Assembly (NCBI RefSeq): GCF_009828925.2
Contig: NZ_WUTY02000001.1
Span: 806,001 to 870,000, forward strand
Source of the DNA: Methylicorpusculum oleiharenae
GTDB taxonomy: Bacteria; Pseudomonadota; Gammaproteobacteria; Methylococcales; Methylomonadaceae
Length of the DNA: 64,000 bases
Reading direction: 5' to 3'
Part shown: piece after piece, positions 18,701 to 26,251 of the stretch
How positions within the stretch are numbered: the first letter of the stretch is position 1
Layout: the number at the start of each line of letters is the position of its first letter
Position numbers and translations under genes: made by a program
Notes under the pieces: generated by a model
The model's input: the letters and a program-made list of their open reading frames with translations, nothing else
What the model was told of the DNA's origin: nothing
Databases searched by the model: none

Positions 18701-19192
18701 CACTGTCCCATGATTTAAATCCTGCCAGGCAAAAGGTGCGTGATAGACGGTTTCACCGGCCAATGCACGATGAAAAGCTCCGGGTATGGCGGTTTCTTTT
18801 AGAAAAGGAAATACCTCCACAGCCTGCCTGCCTAGACAGGCGTCAGCCACTTTTCCGCAAAGATTTTCCATAAAGCGATTCAAAAAAGTGATCCGGCCTT
18901 CCTTGTCGTAAACCAAAACGCCTTCCTGGACTGATTGCAGGATTTGCCGGTTAAAATCACCCCGGTCTCCGGAGGGCGAGAGAAAGCGTAAGAGTGGGAT
19001 ATGATGCAAAGCGAGAAACAAGGGCGTGGCGATCGTAATACCCAATAAATCACTTATCCACCAAGGCATCATAGCAACCAGATTTTTGGCGAAAAAAAAC
19101 ACCCACACCAGTTTTCCAACCAAGGCGCAAGCAACAGCCAGACCGGCAATAGTCAGGCGTTCCTTACGTGTATAGATGGATGATTGTTTCAA
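15788..19192 (-). CDS. membrane-bound multi-PAS GGDEF-EAL cyclic-di-GMP enzyme
   Basis: A 1134-residue signalling protein. Two N-terminal membrane helices (about 13-35 and 43-63) are followed by five PAS domains beginning near residues 80, 205, 325, 450 and 580, then GGDEF (about 710-865) and EAL (about 880-1125) domains. The diguanylate cyclase signature GGDEF is intact (RLGGDEFTIIL), and the phosphodiesterase domain has intact EALIRW, so both activities are possible. The only start that keeps the membrane helices is TTG at 19192, with CAGGG upstream. A ComFB-like gene, a family recently linked to c-di-GMP binding, lies upstream on the same strand. Confidence 0.93.
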   Translation of the reverse strand: MKQSSIYTRKERLTIAGLAVACALVGKLVWVFFFAKNLVAMMPWWISDLLGITIATPLFLALHHIPLLRFLSPSGDRGDFNRQILQSVQEGVLVYDKEGRITFLNRFMENLCGKVADACLGRQAVEVFPFLKETAIPGAFHRALAGETVYHAPFAWQDLNHGTVHRVIVLQAPLFDDTGQIDGVIERVSNVSQRIAADQSLMTSETWFQSIVENSPAVIYSKDLDGNYLFINRCYENLFAVNNEAIKGKSDFDVFSVEQADALRENDRQVVLSGQPQLYEEKMPHPDGSIHTYLSHKFPLSDAHGNINAVCGILADITDRKQYEQLLLESELRWKFALESGGDGVWDWELSTGKVFLSPRCIEILGFSELDKADYYRNWEATIHPEDLERMNADLNAHLNQQSKRFSNEHRARHVDGEYRWILTRGLVVSRDPAGKALRMIGTQTDITGRKQLQWAQLSKILDGSPEAILLVTENGMIRLANDPASRIFAYSPGDLIGRSVDELVPMGARHGHDHKRAQFMGENKARPMSVNRTLNALRKDGSEFPVEISLTPIELDNQRSLIVSILDISERKHIEHEMQLMAMVYKAIGEAVIVADAKNKIIAANEAFTRLTGYSEQEVLGKSTDLLKSGRHDSDFYQAMWHSLTLTGHWQGEIWNQRKNGEIYHEWLVINSIYGSNGAVERRVAMFSEITEQKKVEQTIWRQANYDPLTDLANRRMFQDRLDQEIKKAQRGGGCLGVILLDLDHFKEINDTLGHGMGDILLQEAANRLLGCVRQADTVARLGGDEFTIILSALDSEFSADRVAQAILQKLSEPFSLGDERVYISVSIGITFYPQDATESEQLIKNADQAMYSAKQQGRNRYNYFTSDMEHFAQNRMRLTNDLRHALANDEFLLFYQPIVEMSSGKIHKAEALIRWQHPERGMVSPTEFIPLAEETGMINDIGDWVFRVAAKQAGEWRNQYFPHFKIGVNKSPVQFGKRNQSSDDWFVYLNELGLSGESIVIEITEGLLLDASNSIREHLLAYRDAGIQVALDDFGTGYSALSYLKKFDIDYLKIDQMFTRNMATDEGDRALCEAIIVLAHKLGLKVIAEGIETEQQFQLLLEAGCDYGQGYLISKPAPAEEIALILARQAGS

Positions 19193-19526
19193 AAAACCGG
19201 CCCTGATAAGGTTAATGAAAAAATAGTGTAATTATTCAATGTATCGCATGCGTTTTGTGGCCCCGCTGAATAGTTACAAAATCTCAATATCTTGATTTCC
19301 CCAACGCCTTAATGCTTAGAGTATAGTTAAAGCAAATTCTTTGGCACAAAGTAGTGATTCGAAACTACATTATCAGAATACATGACTGACCGCGCGCACG
19401 CCGGGTAAACTCAAAGTGCTTTGCCGGTCTGCATTCAGCCATCAATGCGAACATTATGAGCAATCAGGGGGAAAGTGATAGAGCAAGAACTACGTTATAT
19501 AAAATCCGGCCAATTTATTTTAAAGC
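19193..19526. other. intergenic region, nothing recognised
   Basis: About 330 bases between the GGDEF-EAL gene and the ComFB-like gene, both on the minus strand. AT-rich in its left part. I see no gene, repeat or clear terminator; it presumably holds the promoter of the downstream GGDEF-EAL gene. Confidence 0.4.
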
Positions 19527-19802
19527 TTATGTCTCTCTGCCATCATGAGGCCGCCGGTGAACCAATTCAATCGCCTGCCTGATTGCTTTTGAGACGGCCT
19601 CCATCATTTCCGTGTATTGGGTTTCTGTAAGATTGGCTGATTTATCGGCAGCATTTCGAACGTAACTGGGTGGCAGTTGATTGAGAACCAAACAAGCCAC
19701 ATCTTCCAGAAATGCGCGGGTCAAAGGCTCTGAAGAACCCTCATTAACCTTCCATAGCTGGTCGATGACCAACTGCTCGTAATAATTACTAATATCCAGC
19801 AT
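19527..19802 (-). CDS. ComFB-like small protein
   Basis: A 91-residue protein matching the late competence protein ComFB family in pattern: NYYEQLVIDQLW near the start, then FLEDVACLVLNQLPPSYVRN. A ComFB homologue in cyanobacteria has been reported to bind cyclic di-GMP, and here the gene lies near a GGDEF-EAL gene on the same strand. The ATG at 19802 has an AGGAGA ribosome-binding site. The family assignment is by motif recall and the function is unproven in gammaproteobacteria. Confidence 0.75.
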   Translation of the reverse strand: MLDISNYYEQLVIDQLWKVNEGSSEPLTRAFLEDVACLVLNQLPPSYVRNAADKSANLTETQYTEMMEAVSKAIRQAIELVHRRPHDGRET

Positions 19803-19937
19803 GTAATCTCCTGTGAATCTGATGGGTGACTCTGAAGTATAAGCATAAATATGCGACTTGATGGGCTCTGAAAAACAATCAGCGTATCTTTATAAAAATG
19901 TAAGACAAACACGGGTTTAAGAGTTTTATTTAAAGTG

Positions 19938-20005
19938 TTGGAGCGGGCCATGCACGCGAATAGGTTACGGCGTCGCTCATATCGCGGACATGGACCGGCT
20001 CCTAC
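19938..20005. repeat. inverted REP pair (REPIN)
   Basis: Two copies of the REP motif seen at 101-124 face each other: ggagcgggccatgcacgcga at about 19940 and tcgcggacatggaccggctcc at about 19982. An inverted pair of this kind is the mobile unit of RAYT transposases. It lies immediately downstream of the RAYT relic at 20015-20149. Confidence 0.7.
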
Positions 20006-20014
20006 TAATTATTG

Positions 20015-20149
20015 TTAAACCCAAACCGCATTCCAAAAGGGAAAATCGCTTATTCGTTGCACCAACCCTGCACGCAACGGATTGACAAAAATAATCCGGG
20101 CTACATTCTTTGATTCCTCTTCAACCCGCAAGGCAAAAAAGAGGTCGGT
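20015..20149 (-). pseudogene. C-terminal relic of a REP-associated tyrosine transposase (RAYT)
   Basis: The minus strand translates to a tail with NVARIIFVNPLRAGLVQRI followed by SDFPFWNAVWV and a stop. The NPxRAGLV block is the conserved C-terminal signature of RAYT/IS200-like transposases. An in-frame TAA at 20150-20152 ends the open stretch upstream, and the HUH and catalytic tyrosine parts are missing. The inverted REP pair directly downstream is the expected substrate. It is a decayed remnant. Confidence 0.75.
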
Positions 20150-20179
20150 TTACATGTCACCCAAGCCACATAGACCGAT

Positions 20180-20583
20180 ATGAGCTTAGCCGAGCGATCA
20201 GGAGAAAATCCGGATAATCTGGGTGCCGAGCTTTTAGAGCTAACGGCTAAAGCTCATCAGCATTCCAGCATTATTACCGAAGTGACCGAACAAATTCAGA
20301 ACCTGACCCAAGACAGCGTCATGGCAATGCAGTTCGAAGATATTGTTACGCAAATGATGGGCAAAATCAGTCAAAAGATGCTGGATGTTGGATGTTGGAT
20401 GTTGGAAAATACTTAGACAATTTTCTGCAGTTACACCATGATCGAAATCAACACGACGGTTTGCAGCGTTTTAAAATTCGTATCGAACGATTGACACTGC
20501 TACTGTCTGAAAGACAAGCCAACATACACAGCCAATCTGCAATAAAAAATGAAGTTGAAACTTCAGTGGTAGATTTATTCTGA
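20180..20583 (+). pseudogene. truncated, frameshifted methyl-accepting-chemotaxis-like gene
   Basis: The first part (20180-20381) encodes a helical segment with SIITEVTEQIQNLTQDSVMA and MQFEDIVTQMMGKIS, typical of the C-terminal region of certain MCP-like proteins. The continuation (LDVGKYLDNFLQLHHDRN to the end VVDLF) lies in another frame. The two frames meet at a heptanucleotide tandem repeat (20382-20406). Removing two repeat units, or adding one, would restore a single frame. An in-frame stop at 20171 shows the N-terminal sensory part is gone. It is a relic, although length change at the repeat could reconnect the two parts. Confidence 0.7.
20382..20406 (+). repeat. heptanucleotide tandem repeat (tggatgt) x 3.6
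   Basis: Three full units at 20382, 20389 and 20396 plus a partial tgga. A 7-base unit changes the reading frame with each gain or loss, as in phase-variable loci. Here it separates the two parts of the MCP-like relic. Confidence 0.85.
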
Positions 20584-20614
20584 GCGATGGCCTGATAAAC
20601 CGACCCTGCAAAGC

Positions 20615-20693
20615 CAGCAATTCCAAGTTTGCACTTTTAATAGGGCTTTGAGAGTTGGCGTAAGCCTTTTTATCATCAAACTGGAAATTGCTG
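20615..20693. mobile_element. MITE-like element, copy 1
   Basis: The ends cagcaattccaagtttg and caaactggaaattgctg are inverted repeats of each other apart from two positions. Internal sequence (gggctttgagagttggcgtaa) is shared in inverted orientation with the copies at 23690 and 29663. It encodes nothing. The flanks ctgcaaagc and ctgcaaaac resemble a 9-base duplication if the right boundary is placed three bases earlier. Confidence 0.65.
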
Positions 20694-21132
20694 CAAAACA
20701 GACGCTATTTCATACGGCTCATTATGCGTATTCGTTTCAAAACGCTTAAATCTTCGGCAACGCAAAAACGGGGCATTTCACTATAAAGTGTGTCAATTGC
20801 ACTAGTTTCAATTTTGAAGCGAACGTGCATTCGCAGCAGTATTTCGATTTATTTAGCGCTTGATTTCAAACAGATAGCGTCAATTCAATACAAAATCGCG
20901 CCAGTATTTTTTGACAAAATAATTTATTAGGGCAAAATCCATACCGTTGGAGGCGGCTAAATGTCGCGCGGCAAAATGCCACATTTTCAGTTATCAACGT
21001 TGCCGTTAGACTGCGCTTCGACTCTTGTATGCACTCTTCACGAGAACAGAGTTGAAATCCTTCCTCTCAATGCGGCCTCTCCGGCCGCATCTTTTTTCAA
21101 ACAGCCCGTTATGTCCTGGATGGGGGTACACC
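20694..21132. other. intergenic region with possible promoter and terminator
   Basis: About 440 bases. A TTGACA hexamer occurs near 20911, followed by AT-rich sequence, and a strong GGAGG lies before an ATG at 20961. That 61-codon frame runs straight through the terminator at 21070-21097 and shows no recognisable domain. A short untranslated RNA ending at the terminator is an alternative. No other gene is supported. Confidence 0.4.
21070..21097 (+). terminator. rho-independent terminator
   Basis: An 8-base-pair GC stem (atgcggcc / ggccgcat) with a five-base loop is followed by cttttttc. It lies 36 bases upstream of the next gene's start, so it either ends a short RNA begun near 20940 or attenuates that gene. 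Confidence 0.75.
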
Positions 21133-21750
21133 GTGTCTATTTTTGATAATCCTGATTTTTTATCAATTCAACCGCTTGATTTAGAAAACAAGCTTTATAA
21201 ACCTACCGCCCAGTTATTCGACCATGTTAAACACCAGACCACAACCGCTTACCAAGAGCTCAAGGACGTGTTGCTAGAGACACACCGCTTTATTTCAGTC
21301 GAGGCCAATCAGGTTTATGAGCACCCTGGCGAAACACTTAATGAATGGTATCAACTCGCCGTAGAAAACGGGACAGCCACGTATCAGGAAGTAGTGCCCA
21401 AATTAGCGGCATCCTATCAGCAGGTTGAGAGCGGGTTAATTGACTTGAATGCTCAATCCAAAGCTTTTTGGACCGCCTTCTATGCCGATCCGGAGGCGTT
21501 TTCAGTCAGCTTGATCGAACCCTTATTGGCACAACTCAATGGTCTAATGGCTCAAAGTCAAAGCCATTTAAGTTTATTGACGGGGCAAGTCGAAACCTAC
21601 CTGATCAACACTTATTCCAACCTGTTACAGGTATCTGAATTATTGATGCAGCAACCGGTGAATACTCTCAACGCTGTTTATCAAAACTCGCTAGCTGCAT
21701 TGCTTGATATCTATGCTCACCTCATTTCGTCGCTGTTGACCCTGGCTTGA
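21133..21750 (+). CDS. hypothetical helical protein
   Basis: A 205-residue protein, not recognised. It is predicted almost wholly alpha-helical with amphipathic stretches (for example TTAYQELKDVLLETHRFISV, and LLAQLNGLMAQSQSHLSLL), recalling phasin-like granule or surface-binding proteins, although I see no diagnostic phasin motif. I choose the GTG at 21133, which has TGGGGGT upstream; the longer frame from 21025 would run through the terminator hairpin. It is convergent with the SCO-MauG gene, 13 bases away. Confidence 0.65.
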   Translation: MSIFDNPDFLSIQPLDLENKLYKPTAQLFDHVKHQTTTAYQELKDVLLETHRFISVEANQVYEHPGETLNEWYQLAVENGTATYQEVVPKLAASYQQVESGLIDLNAQSKAFWTAFYADPEAFSVSLIEPLLAQLNGLMAQSQSHLSLLTGQVETYLINTYSNLLQVSELLMQQPVNTLNAVYQNSLAALLDIYAHLISSLLTLA

Positions 21751-21763
21751 TCACGCCAAACCG

Positions 21764-23647
21764 TTAATCAGCATCACTGACCGGCGCATCAAATGCGTCG
21801 GCGACCAATTCATCGACATTGTCACCGGTCAGTGATGTTAAAAATGAAACCAAATCATTGATTTCCTTATCACTTAATTTTAATGGCTGTATCAATCGAT
21901 CCAGATTTTCATTAGCGATGCCACCGCGATTGTAAAACTCTACAACTTCTTTAAGGGTGGCCAATGAACCGTTATGCATATAAGGCGCCGTCAAACTGAC
22001 ATTGCGCAAGGTCGGTGTTTTGTATTTCCAGCGGTCTTCCGGATTTTGTGTCACTTCGTAGCGACCCAGGTCATGGGCTTTTACCTCAGAAACCTGTGCA
22101 ATCAGATCCGTATCCACGTCAATGAAAATGCCGGGTGCCACCTGGATTTTTCTTTTCGCATCAGGTGTGCCCATCGCTTCGAGGTAACCAATACCGGTAT
22201 TATGAAAGGTATTATCGGTTAATAAGGCGTCATGCGGGCCAATAGTGTGGCAGGCTGAACATTGGGCTTTACCGGTGAACAACGTAAATCCCCGTTGTTC
22301 GGCCTCAGTCAAGGCGCGCTTTTCCTTGCCGTAATGCCATCGATCGAAAGGCGAATTGCCGGAAATGAGGGCTCGCTCATAACTGGCCAAAGCCATGCCT
22401 AATGTTTCCATGCTGGGTCCTTTGCCAAAAATTTTGGCAAATTGTTCCGGGTAATCATCGGTGACTTTAAGCTTGTCGATGACATAGCCGACGGAGGGGT
22501 TGGCCATTTCATTGTGAGCTAACAACGGCCCCCACACTTGCTGTTCAAGCGTTGACTCGCGGCCATCATGAAATAATACGGTGGAATAGCCTGCGTTATA
22601 GAGCGCCGGACTATTGCGTTTAACGCTGCGGCCTTCGATACCTACCGCTGTAGCCATTTCGTTGCTGGTAAATCCTTGTTCAGGTATATGGCACATCGCG
22701 CACGAAAACGTATTATTGAGCGACAAGCGGCGGTCATAAAATAGTTTCCTGCCTAATTGAATTTTTTCATGGGTTACTTTATTTTCAGCCGGTTGCGGCA
22801 TAGCAGGCAATCCCAGCGGAGGCTTGTGAATCAGCTTCATCAAATCCGCTGATTTACCTGTTCTGTGGCTGAGAGCAATACTTTGCGTGACGTAACCGGT
22901 TTTTTCATAACTTGTTTTAGAGTCACCCGGTCTATAGGGATTAAGCGGATTGGAAACCTCGGCACTGGGGGATGATTCGCCTTTATTTATCAGGGTTTTG
23001 ATGTCATTGATCAAGGTGTCAGGATGAAGAAAAGAAGTACTGTAAATATTGCGAATGTGTTTATCGGTATCGATCAGATAAACACGCAGAATATGCGAAT
23101 AAGTACCCGTGAATCGGCCTTTTTCATCATAGACTTTCTGAATGTTTTGTTTATAGCTGGACAATATGGGTTGCAATTCTTGCTCGGATGCCGTCGTCAA
23201 AAAATGCCAGTCCACACCGTTACCGCTAAGCCCCTCACTGTATTGCTTCATTTTATCGGGCGTGTCATGGCCGGGATCGAAACTGAGAGTTACAAGCCGG
23301 ACACTCGCAGCCAGTTCCGGGTCTTTTTGCAGCCGGTTTTTGATTTTATGAAATACCGCCGTCGCCAATGGACAGCCGTTAACATCGCTGCAGGTTGAAT
23401 AAATGAAACTTAGCAGCACCGGCTTATCGCCCATCAAACTATGCAGTGTTACGGGCTTGCCTTGGCTGGTCAGAACGTTGCCATCGTCTGCAGTGCCGAT
23501 TGCCGGAAGACTGTAACTGCCAACGGAGGGCGGGGAAAACTCCAGGGCGCCGTAGCCGGGCGCCAGGGTTTGCTGATTGTTATCGGCATACACTACTGAC
23601 ACACCCGCTATCAGCAACACTATCACCATCAATCTTGACGTTTTCAT
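21764..23647 (-). CDS. SCO1/SenC-MauG fusion protein, di-heme peroxidase type
   Basis: A 627-residue exported protein. After a signal peptide (about 1-21) comes a SCO/thioredoxin-like copper chaperone domain (about 30-215), with a cysteine pair in STCSDVNGCP and a ligand-type histidine in GTYSHILRVYLID. A second domain (about 290-615) is a cytochrome c peroxidase/MauG type with two heme motifs, CAMCH and CSACH. In described methanethiol oxidase loci SCO and MauG homologues are separate genes following mtoX. Here they are one polypeptide, encoded directly downstream of mtoX. The role is presumably maturation or copper loading of the oxidase. A MITE-like element separates it from mtoX. Confidence 0.92.
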   Translation of the reverse strand: MKTSRLMVIVLLIAGVSVVYADNNQQTLAPGYGALEFSPPSVGSYSLPAIGTADDGNVLTSQGKPVTLHSLMGDKPVLLSFIYSTCSDVNGCPLATAVFHKIKNRLQKDPELAASVRLVTLSFDPGHDTPDKMKQYSEGLSGNGVDWHFLTTASEQELQPILSSYKQNIQKVYDEKGRFTGTYSHILRVYLIDTDKHIRNIYSTSFLHPDTLINDIKTLINKGESSPSAEVSNPLNPYRPGDSKTSYEKTGYVTQSIALSHRTGKSADLMKLIHKPPLGLPAMPQPAENKVTHEKIQLGRKLFYDRRLSLNNTFSCAMCHIPEQGFTSNEMATAVGIEGRSVKRNSPALYNAGYSTVLFHDGRESTLEQQVWGPLLAHNEMANPSVGYVIDKLKVTDDYPEQFAKIFGKGPSMETLGMALASYERALISGNSPFDRWHYGKEKRALTEAEQRGFTLFTGKAQCSACHTIGPHDALLTDNTFHNTGIGYLEAMGTPDAKRKIQVAPGIFIDVDTDLIAQVSEVKAHDLGRYEVTQNPEDRWKYKTPTLRNVSLTAPYMHNGSLATLKEVVEFYNRGGIANENLDRLIQPLKLSDKEINDLVSFLTSLTGDNVDELVADAFDAPVSDAD

Positions 23648-23689
23648 AGGTAAATTCCGGAATTTATTGCAAACGGTGATTTAAGAACC

Positions 23690-23771
23690 CAGTAATTCCC
23701 AGTTTGACGATAAAAAAAGGGGGTTACGCCAACCCTCAAAGCCACATAAGAGTTCAAACTGGGAATTGCTG
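23690..23771. mobile_element. MITE-like element, copy 2, with 9-bp target duplication
   Basis: Inverted ends cagtaattcccagtttga and tcaaactgggaattgctg bound an 82-base non-coding element. It is flanked on both sides by an exact direct repeat TTAAGAACC (23681-23689 and 23772-23780), as expected of a transposition target-site duplication. It lies between mtoX and the SCO-MauG gene, next to a long hairpin. Confidence 0.8.
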
Positions 23772-23802
23772 TTAAGAACCTGTTTTACCAACAGGTTCTT
23801 AA
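23772..23802. terminator. long hairpin downstream of mtoX
   Basis: Arms ttaagaacctgtt and aacaggttcttaa form a perfect 13-base-pair stem around ttacc. It follows the mtoX stop on the minus strand by about 20 bases and may slow or end transcription before the SCO-MauG gene. No T-run follows. The MITE-like element appears to have inserted into one arm. Confidence 0.55.
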
Positions 23803-23824
23803 TCAGGGCAAGTGAGGAATTACC

Positions 23825-25213
23825 TCATGGATTTTTAGCCAGGACCGATTGTTGGGCAGGTAAATTTGCGGCATACAAAGAGTATGCGCCAAACCGCATT
23901 TGATGCGCCCGGCCCAGTTTTTCCTTGATGAAATCAATAGCAAATTGCTGTTTCAATTCCTTGCCGTCCCAATGGTACAGTTTGAAGAACTGCTCATTGT
24001 CAGTGCCTTTTTTGTCCCAATTGGCCAGTAACGAAGAGGTGTAATAAAGCCGTTTGCCATCCCAGCTGGAGGAAACCATATTGACCTGTGCGCCGATTTT
24101 TTGTTCGTATATTTGTTTGGGATTAAACGGGTCGGAAATATCGAAACCGCGGGTTTTGCCGTCCATGAACGTGTTGACCCACAGCATTTTGTCATCACTG
24201 GAGATGGAAATGTCGACAGGCAACGGAATCTTGCTGGGCTCACCGATATCGGCAACTGCTTTAGTTTGCCATGCGCCTTCTTTATCTTCGTATATCAGCC
24301 AGATTTTTGAAGTGAGTGCGGTGCTGGTGAAGCAATAATTATTATTGGCTCCCCATGCACACCGTATCTCCAACGGCGCTCCTGGCACATCAAGCACTTT
24401 TTTAGGTTTACGGGCATGAAGATCCCACTGCACAACCGTATTTCCGAAGCGCTTCATGGCTTCCTGATCATTGAGCATTTTGCCGAAATCCATCATGTAA
24501 TTCGACCAACCGGTAAACGAAGACGTCAGCATCAGGTTACGCCGGGGCAAAACACGCACATCGTAGCCGTAACCGTCGGCATAATTTCCGGTTTTAACCG
24601 CGCCTTGCAGGTTACTGTCGGTAGGCGTCCAGTAAGTCGACACATATTCACCTTCATTAGTGTATTCAACCAATGCGGTGCGGCCGCCATGATCTTTGTT
24701 GTTGGATAACCCGGTAATCATCATCCGGCCCGGCAACGCATAGGTTGTGTGAGGACCCACGACACCACCGCTCTTGGCGACAAAGTCGGTAATGACTTTA
24801 GTCAGCTTGGGTTTGGCTGGATTGGTATGCACATCGAAAATGAAAATCTTGTTGGTATCCAGGCCGCCTGCCCATAAATAGTGGCGGTCATCGGTAAAGC
24901 CGGAGTGATGCGCTTCATTGCGTCCACCGACCGACAAGCTATTGATGACTTTTCCGTAGCTGGCCGATTTGGGGTTGACGTCAACTGTGACCAATTTGTC
25001 CTGTTCATCGCCAACCCCTTCCATACCTAATGTCCAGACATAAACGAAATCTTCCTGGCCTACAATTTTGGCCATATAAGGCGACATACAGGTTTCATCG
25101 GCTTGCACCGACAATGAGCCCAGGCCGGATAGTGCTATTGTCGATACGGCAAAAAAACTGACTTTTAAAAAGTTTCGTAGCGGTTGTGCGGGTTTAATCA
25201 TTTCTGTTTTCAT
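23825..25213 (-). CDS. mtoX: methanethiol oxidase (SBP56/selenium-binding protein family)
   Basis: A 462-residue periplasmic protein of the SBP56 family. Bacterial members are copper-dependent methanethiol oxidases that convert methanethiol to formaldehyde, sulfide and hydrogen peroxide. A signal peptide ends around SVQADETC. Family blocks include DFVYVWTLGMEGVGDEQDK, GGRNEAHHSGFTDDRHYLW, VVGPHTTYALPGRMMI and GRAHQMRFG. I prefer the ATG at 25213, which begins the signal sequence and has GAAGAG upstream, over the ATG at 25243. The neighbouring SCO-MauG fusion gene matches the known mto locus. The formaldehyde product would enter the host's one-carbon pathways. Confidence 0.92.
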   Translation of the reverse strand: MKTEMIKPAQPLRNFLKVSFFAVSTIALSGLGSLSVQADETCMSPYMAKIVGQEDFVYVWTLGMEGVGDEQDKLVTVDVNPKSASYGKVINSLSVGGRNEAHHSGFTDDRHYLWAGGLDTNKIFIFDVHTNPAKPKLTKVITDFVAKSGGVVGPHTTYALPGRMMITGLSNNKDHGGRTALVEYTNEGEYVSTYWTPTDSNLQGAVKTGNYADGYGYDVRVLPRRNLMLTSSFTGWSNYMMDFGKMLNDQEAMKRFGNTVVQWDLHARKPKKVLDVPGAPLEIRCAWGANNNYCFTSTALTSKIWLIYEDKEGAWQTKAVADIGEPSKIPLPVDISISSDDKMLWVNTFMDGKTRGFDISDPFNPKQIYEQKIGAQVNMVSSSWDGKRLYYTSSLLANWDKKGTDNEQFFKLYHWDGKELKQQFAIDFIKEKLGRAHQMRFGAYSLYAANLPAQQSVLAKNP

Positions 25214-25321
25214 GGTGTATTCACTCTTCTTGTAATTGTTCATGCGGCGCCAAAGACCCTGGGCCCGTTTGGCATCCAGTAGTTGCTTAAACGTTGAAGG
25301 CTCCTCTCAGTGTTAACTGAA

Positions 25322-25594
25322 TTATTCGCTGGTGGTGGGATCGATGATGGTTTTGATTTGGGAAATTCGGTTAACAGGAAATTCGCCCTGTTCAGCGTGC
25401 TCGCGGATGGCTGTTTCATCGGGCGCGATATAAATACAGTAAATTTTATTGTCCGTCACATAACTCTCAAGCCATTGGATATGCGGCCCCATGTTCTTGA
25501 GAACAGAGCATGATTTTTGAGAAATCTGTTGCAACTGTTCGACTGATAAAGCACCTGCATTGGGTATGTCTCTTTCGATGATGTATTTGGGCAT
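25322..25594 (-). CDS. DUF4242 small protein
   Basis: A 90-residue protein of the DUF4242 (SCO4226-like) family, recognised by YIIERDIPNAGALS near the start, SYVTDNKIYCIYIAPDE, and the C-terminal PVNRISQIKTIIDPTT. Relatives are ferredoxin-like-fold dimers reported to bind nickel in one case; the physiological role is unclear. The ATG at 25594 has GAGGA eight bases upstream. It lies 108 bases upstream of mtoX on the same strand and may be co-transcribed with it. Confidence 0.85.
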   Translation of the reverse strand: MPKYIIERDIPNAGALSVEQLQQISQKSCSVLKNMGPHIQWLESYVTDNKIYCIYIAPDETAIREHAEQGEFPVNRISQIKTIIDPTTSE

Positions 25595-25645
25595 GGTGTT
25601 GTCCTCATTTTAAATGACTGGTCGTCTTATTTTTGGTTAAAAAAA

Positions 25646-26242
25646 TCAGGGCATAAATAAGTCGTTGAGTAAATTGTCTATGCAATATTTTAAAGGGCTG
25701 GATGATTTTTCAATTTTCATCCTCAGTAAAGCGCCTTGCCAGCTGTCAACCAGCAAGTTGGCCATCTCTTCCGCTGATTTATCAGCTCTGATGGTCCCTT
25801 GCTCTTGAGCCTGCTGCAGAGCTGTCCTTAAAAGATCACGGTAGCGTTTGACCGCAACCTGTAATGATGTCTGGCAGAGTGGACTGGTATCGCTGATTTC
25901 GCCCATTAAATTACCTAACAGACACCCGCCTTTAAATTCCGCTTTTTCAGCACCCTCAATGAGTTCGGCATAATAGCGTTTGAGCGCACCTAGCGCGTTT
26001 CCGTCATTGTTCTTCAAATGACCGGAAAGCTCCTGGATGAAAGGTTCGATATAATGCTGAATAACTTCAGCACCAAAGTTTTCCTTACTGCCGAAATAAT
26101 TATAAAAGGATCCTTTCGGAATATTGACGGCGTCCAAAATCTCCTTCAATCCCGTACCGTGATAACCTTGAGCCATGAGCAAGGCAACGCCTTGGCTCAA
26201 CAAGTTTTCACGATTGATCTGCTTTTGATTTTTTTCTGCCAT
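25646..26242 (-). CDS. TetR/AcrR-family transcriptional repressor
   Basis: A 198-residue repressor with an N-terminal TetR helix-turn-helix (LLSQGVALLMAQGYHGTGLK, then IPKGSFYNYFGSKENF) and a C-terminal ligand domain with GGCLLGNLMGEISDTSPLC, typical of the AcuR/NemR-like subgroup. Conserved cysteines there could sense electrophiles. I choose the ATG at 26242 over a TTG six bases upstream. A palindrome at 26252-26267 is a likely autoregulatory operator. It precedes DUF4242 and mtoX on the same strand and may control them. Confidence 0.9.
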   Translation of the reverse strand: MAEKNQKQINRENLLSQGVALLMAQGYHGTGLKEILDAVNIPKGSFYNYFGSKENFGAEVIQHYIEPFIQELSGHLKNNDGNALGALKRYYAELIEGAEKAEFKGGCLLGNLMGEISDTSPLCQTSLQVAVKRYRDLLRTALQQAQEQGTIRADKSAEEMANLLVDSWQGALLRMKIEKSSSPLKYCIDNLLNDLFMP

Positions 26243-26251
26243 GGACAAATA

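Noticed and set aside
20961-21146. 61-codon frame with a good GGAGG site
   Set aside because: It reads through a strong terminator and overlaps the next gene start; no family resemblance. Kept only as a possible leader or small RNA region.
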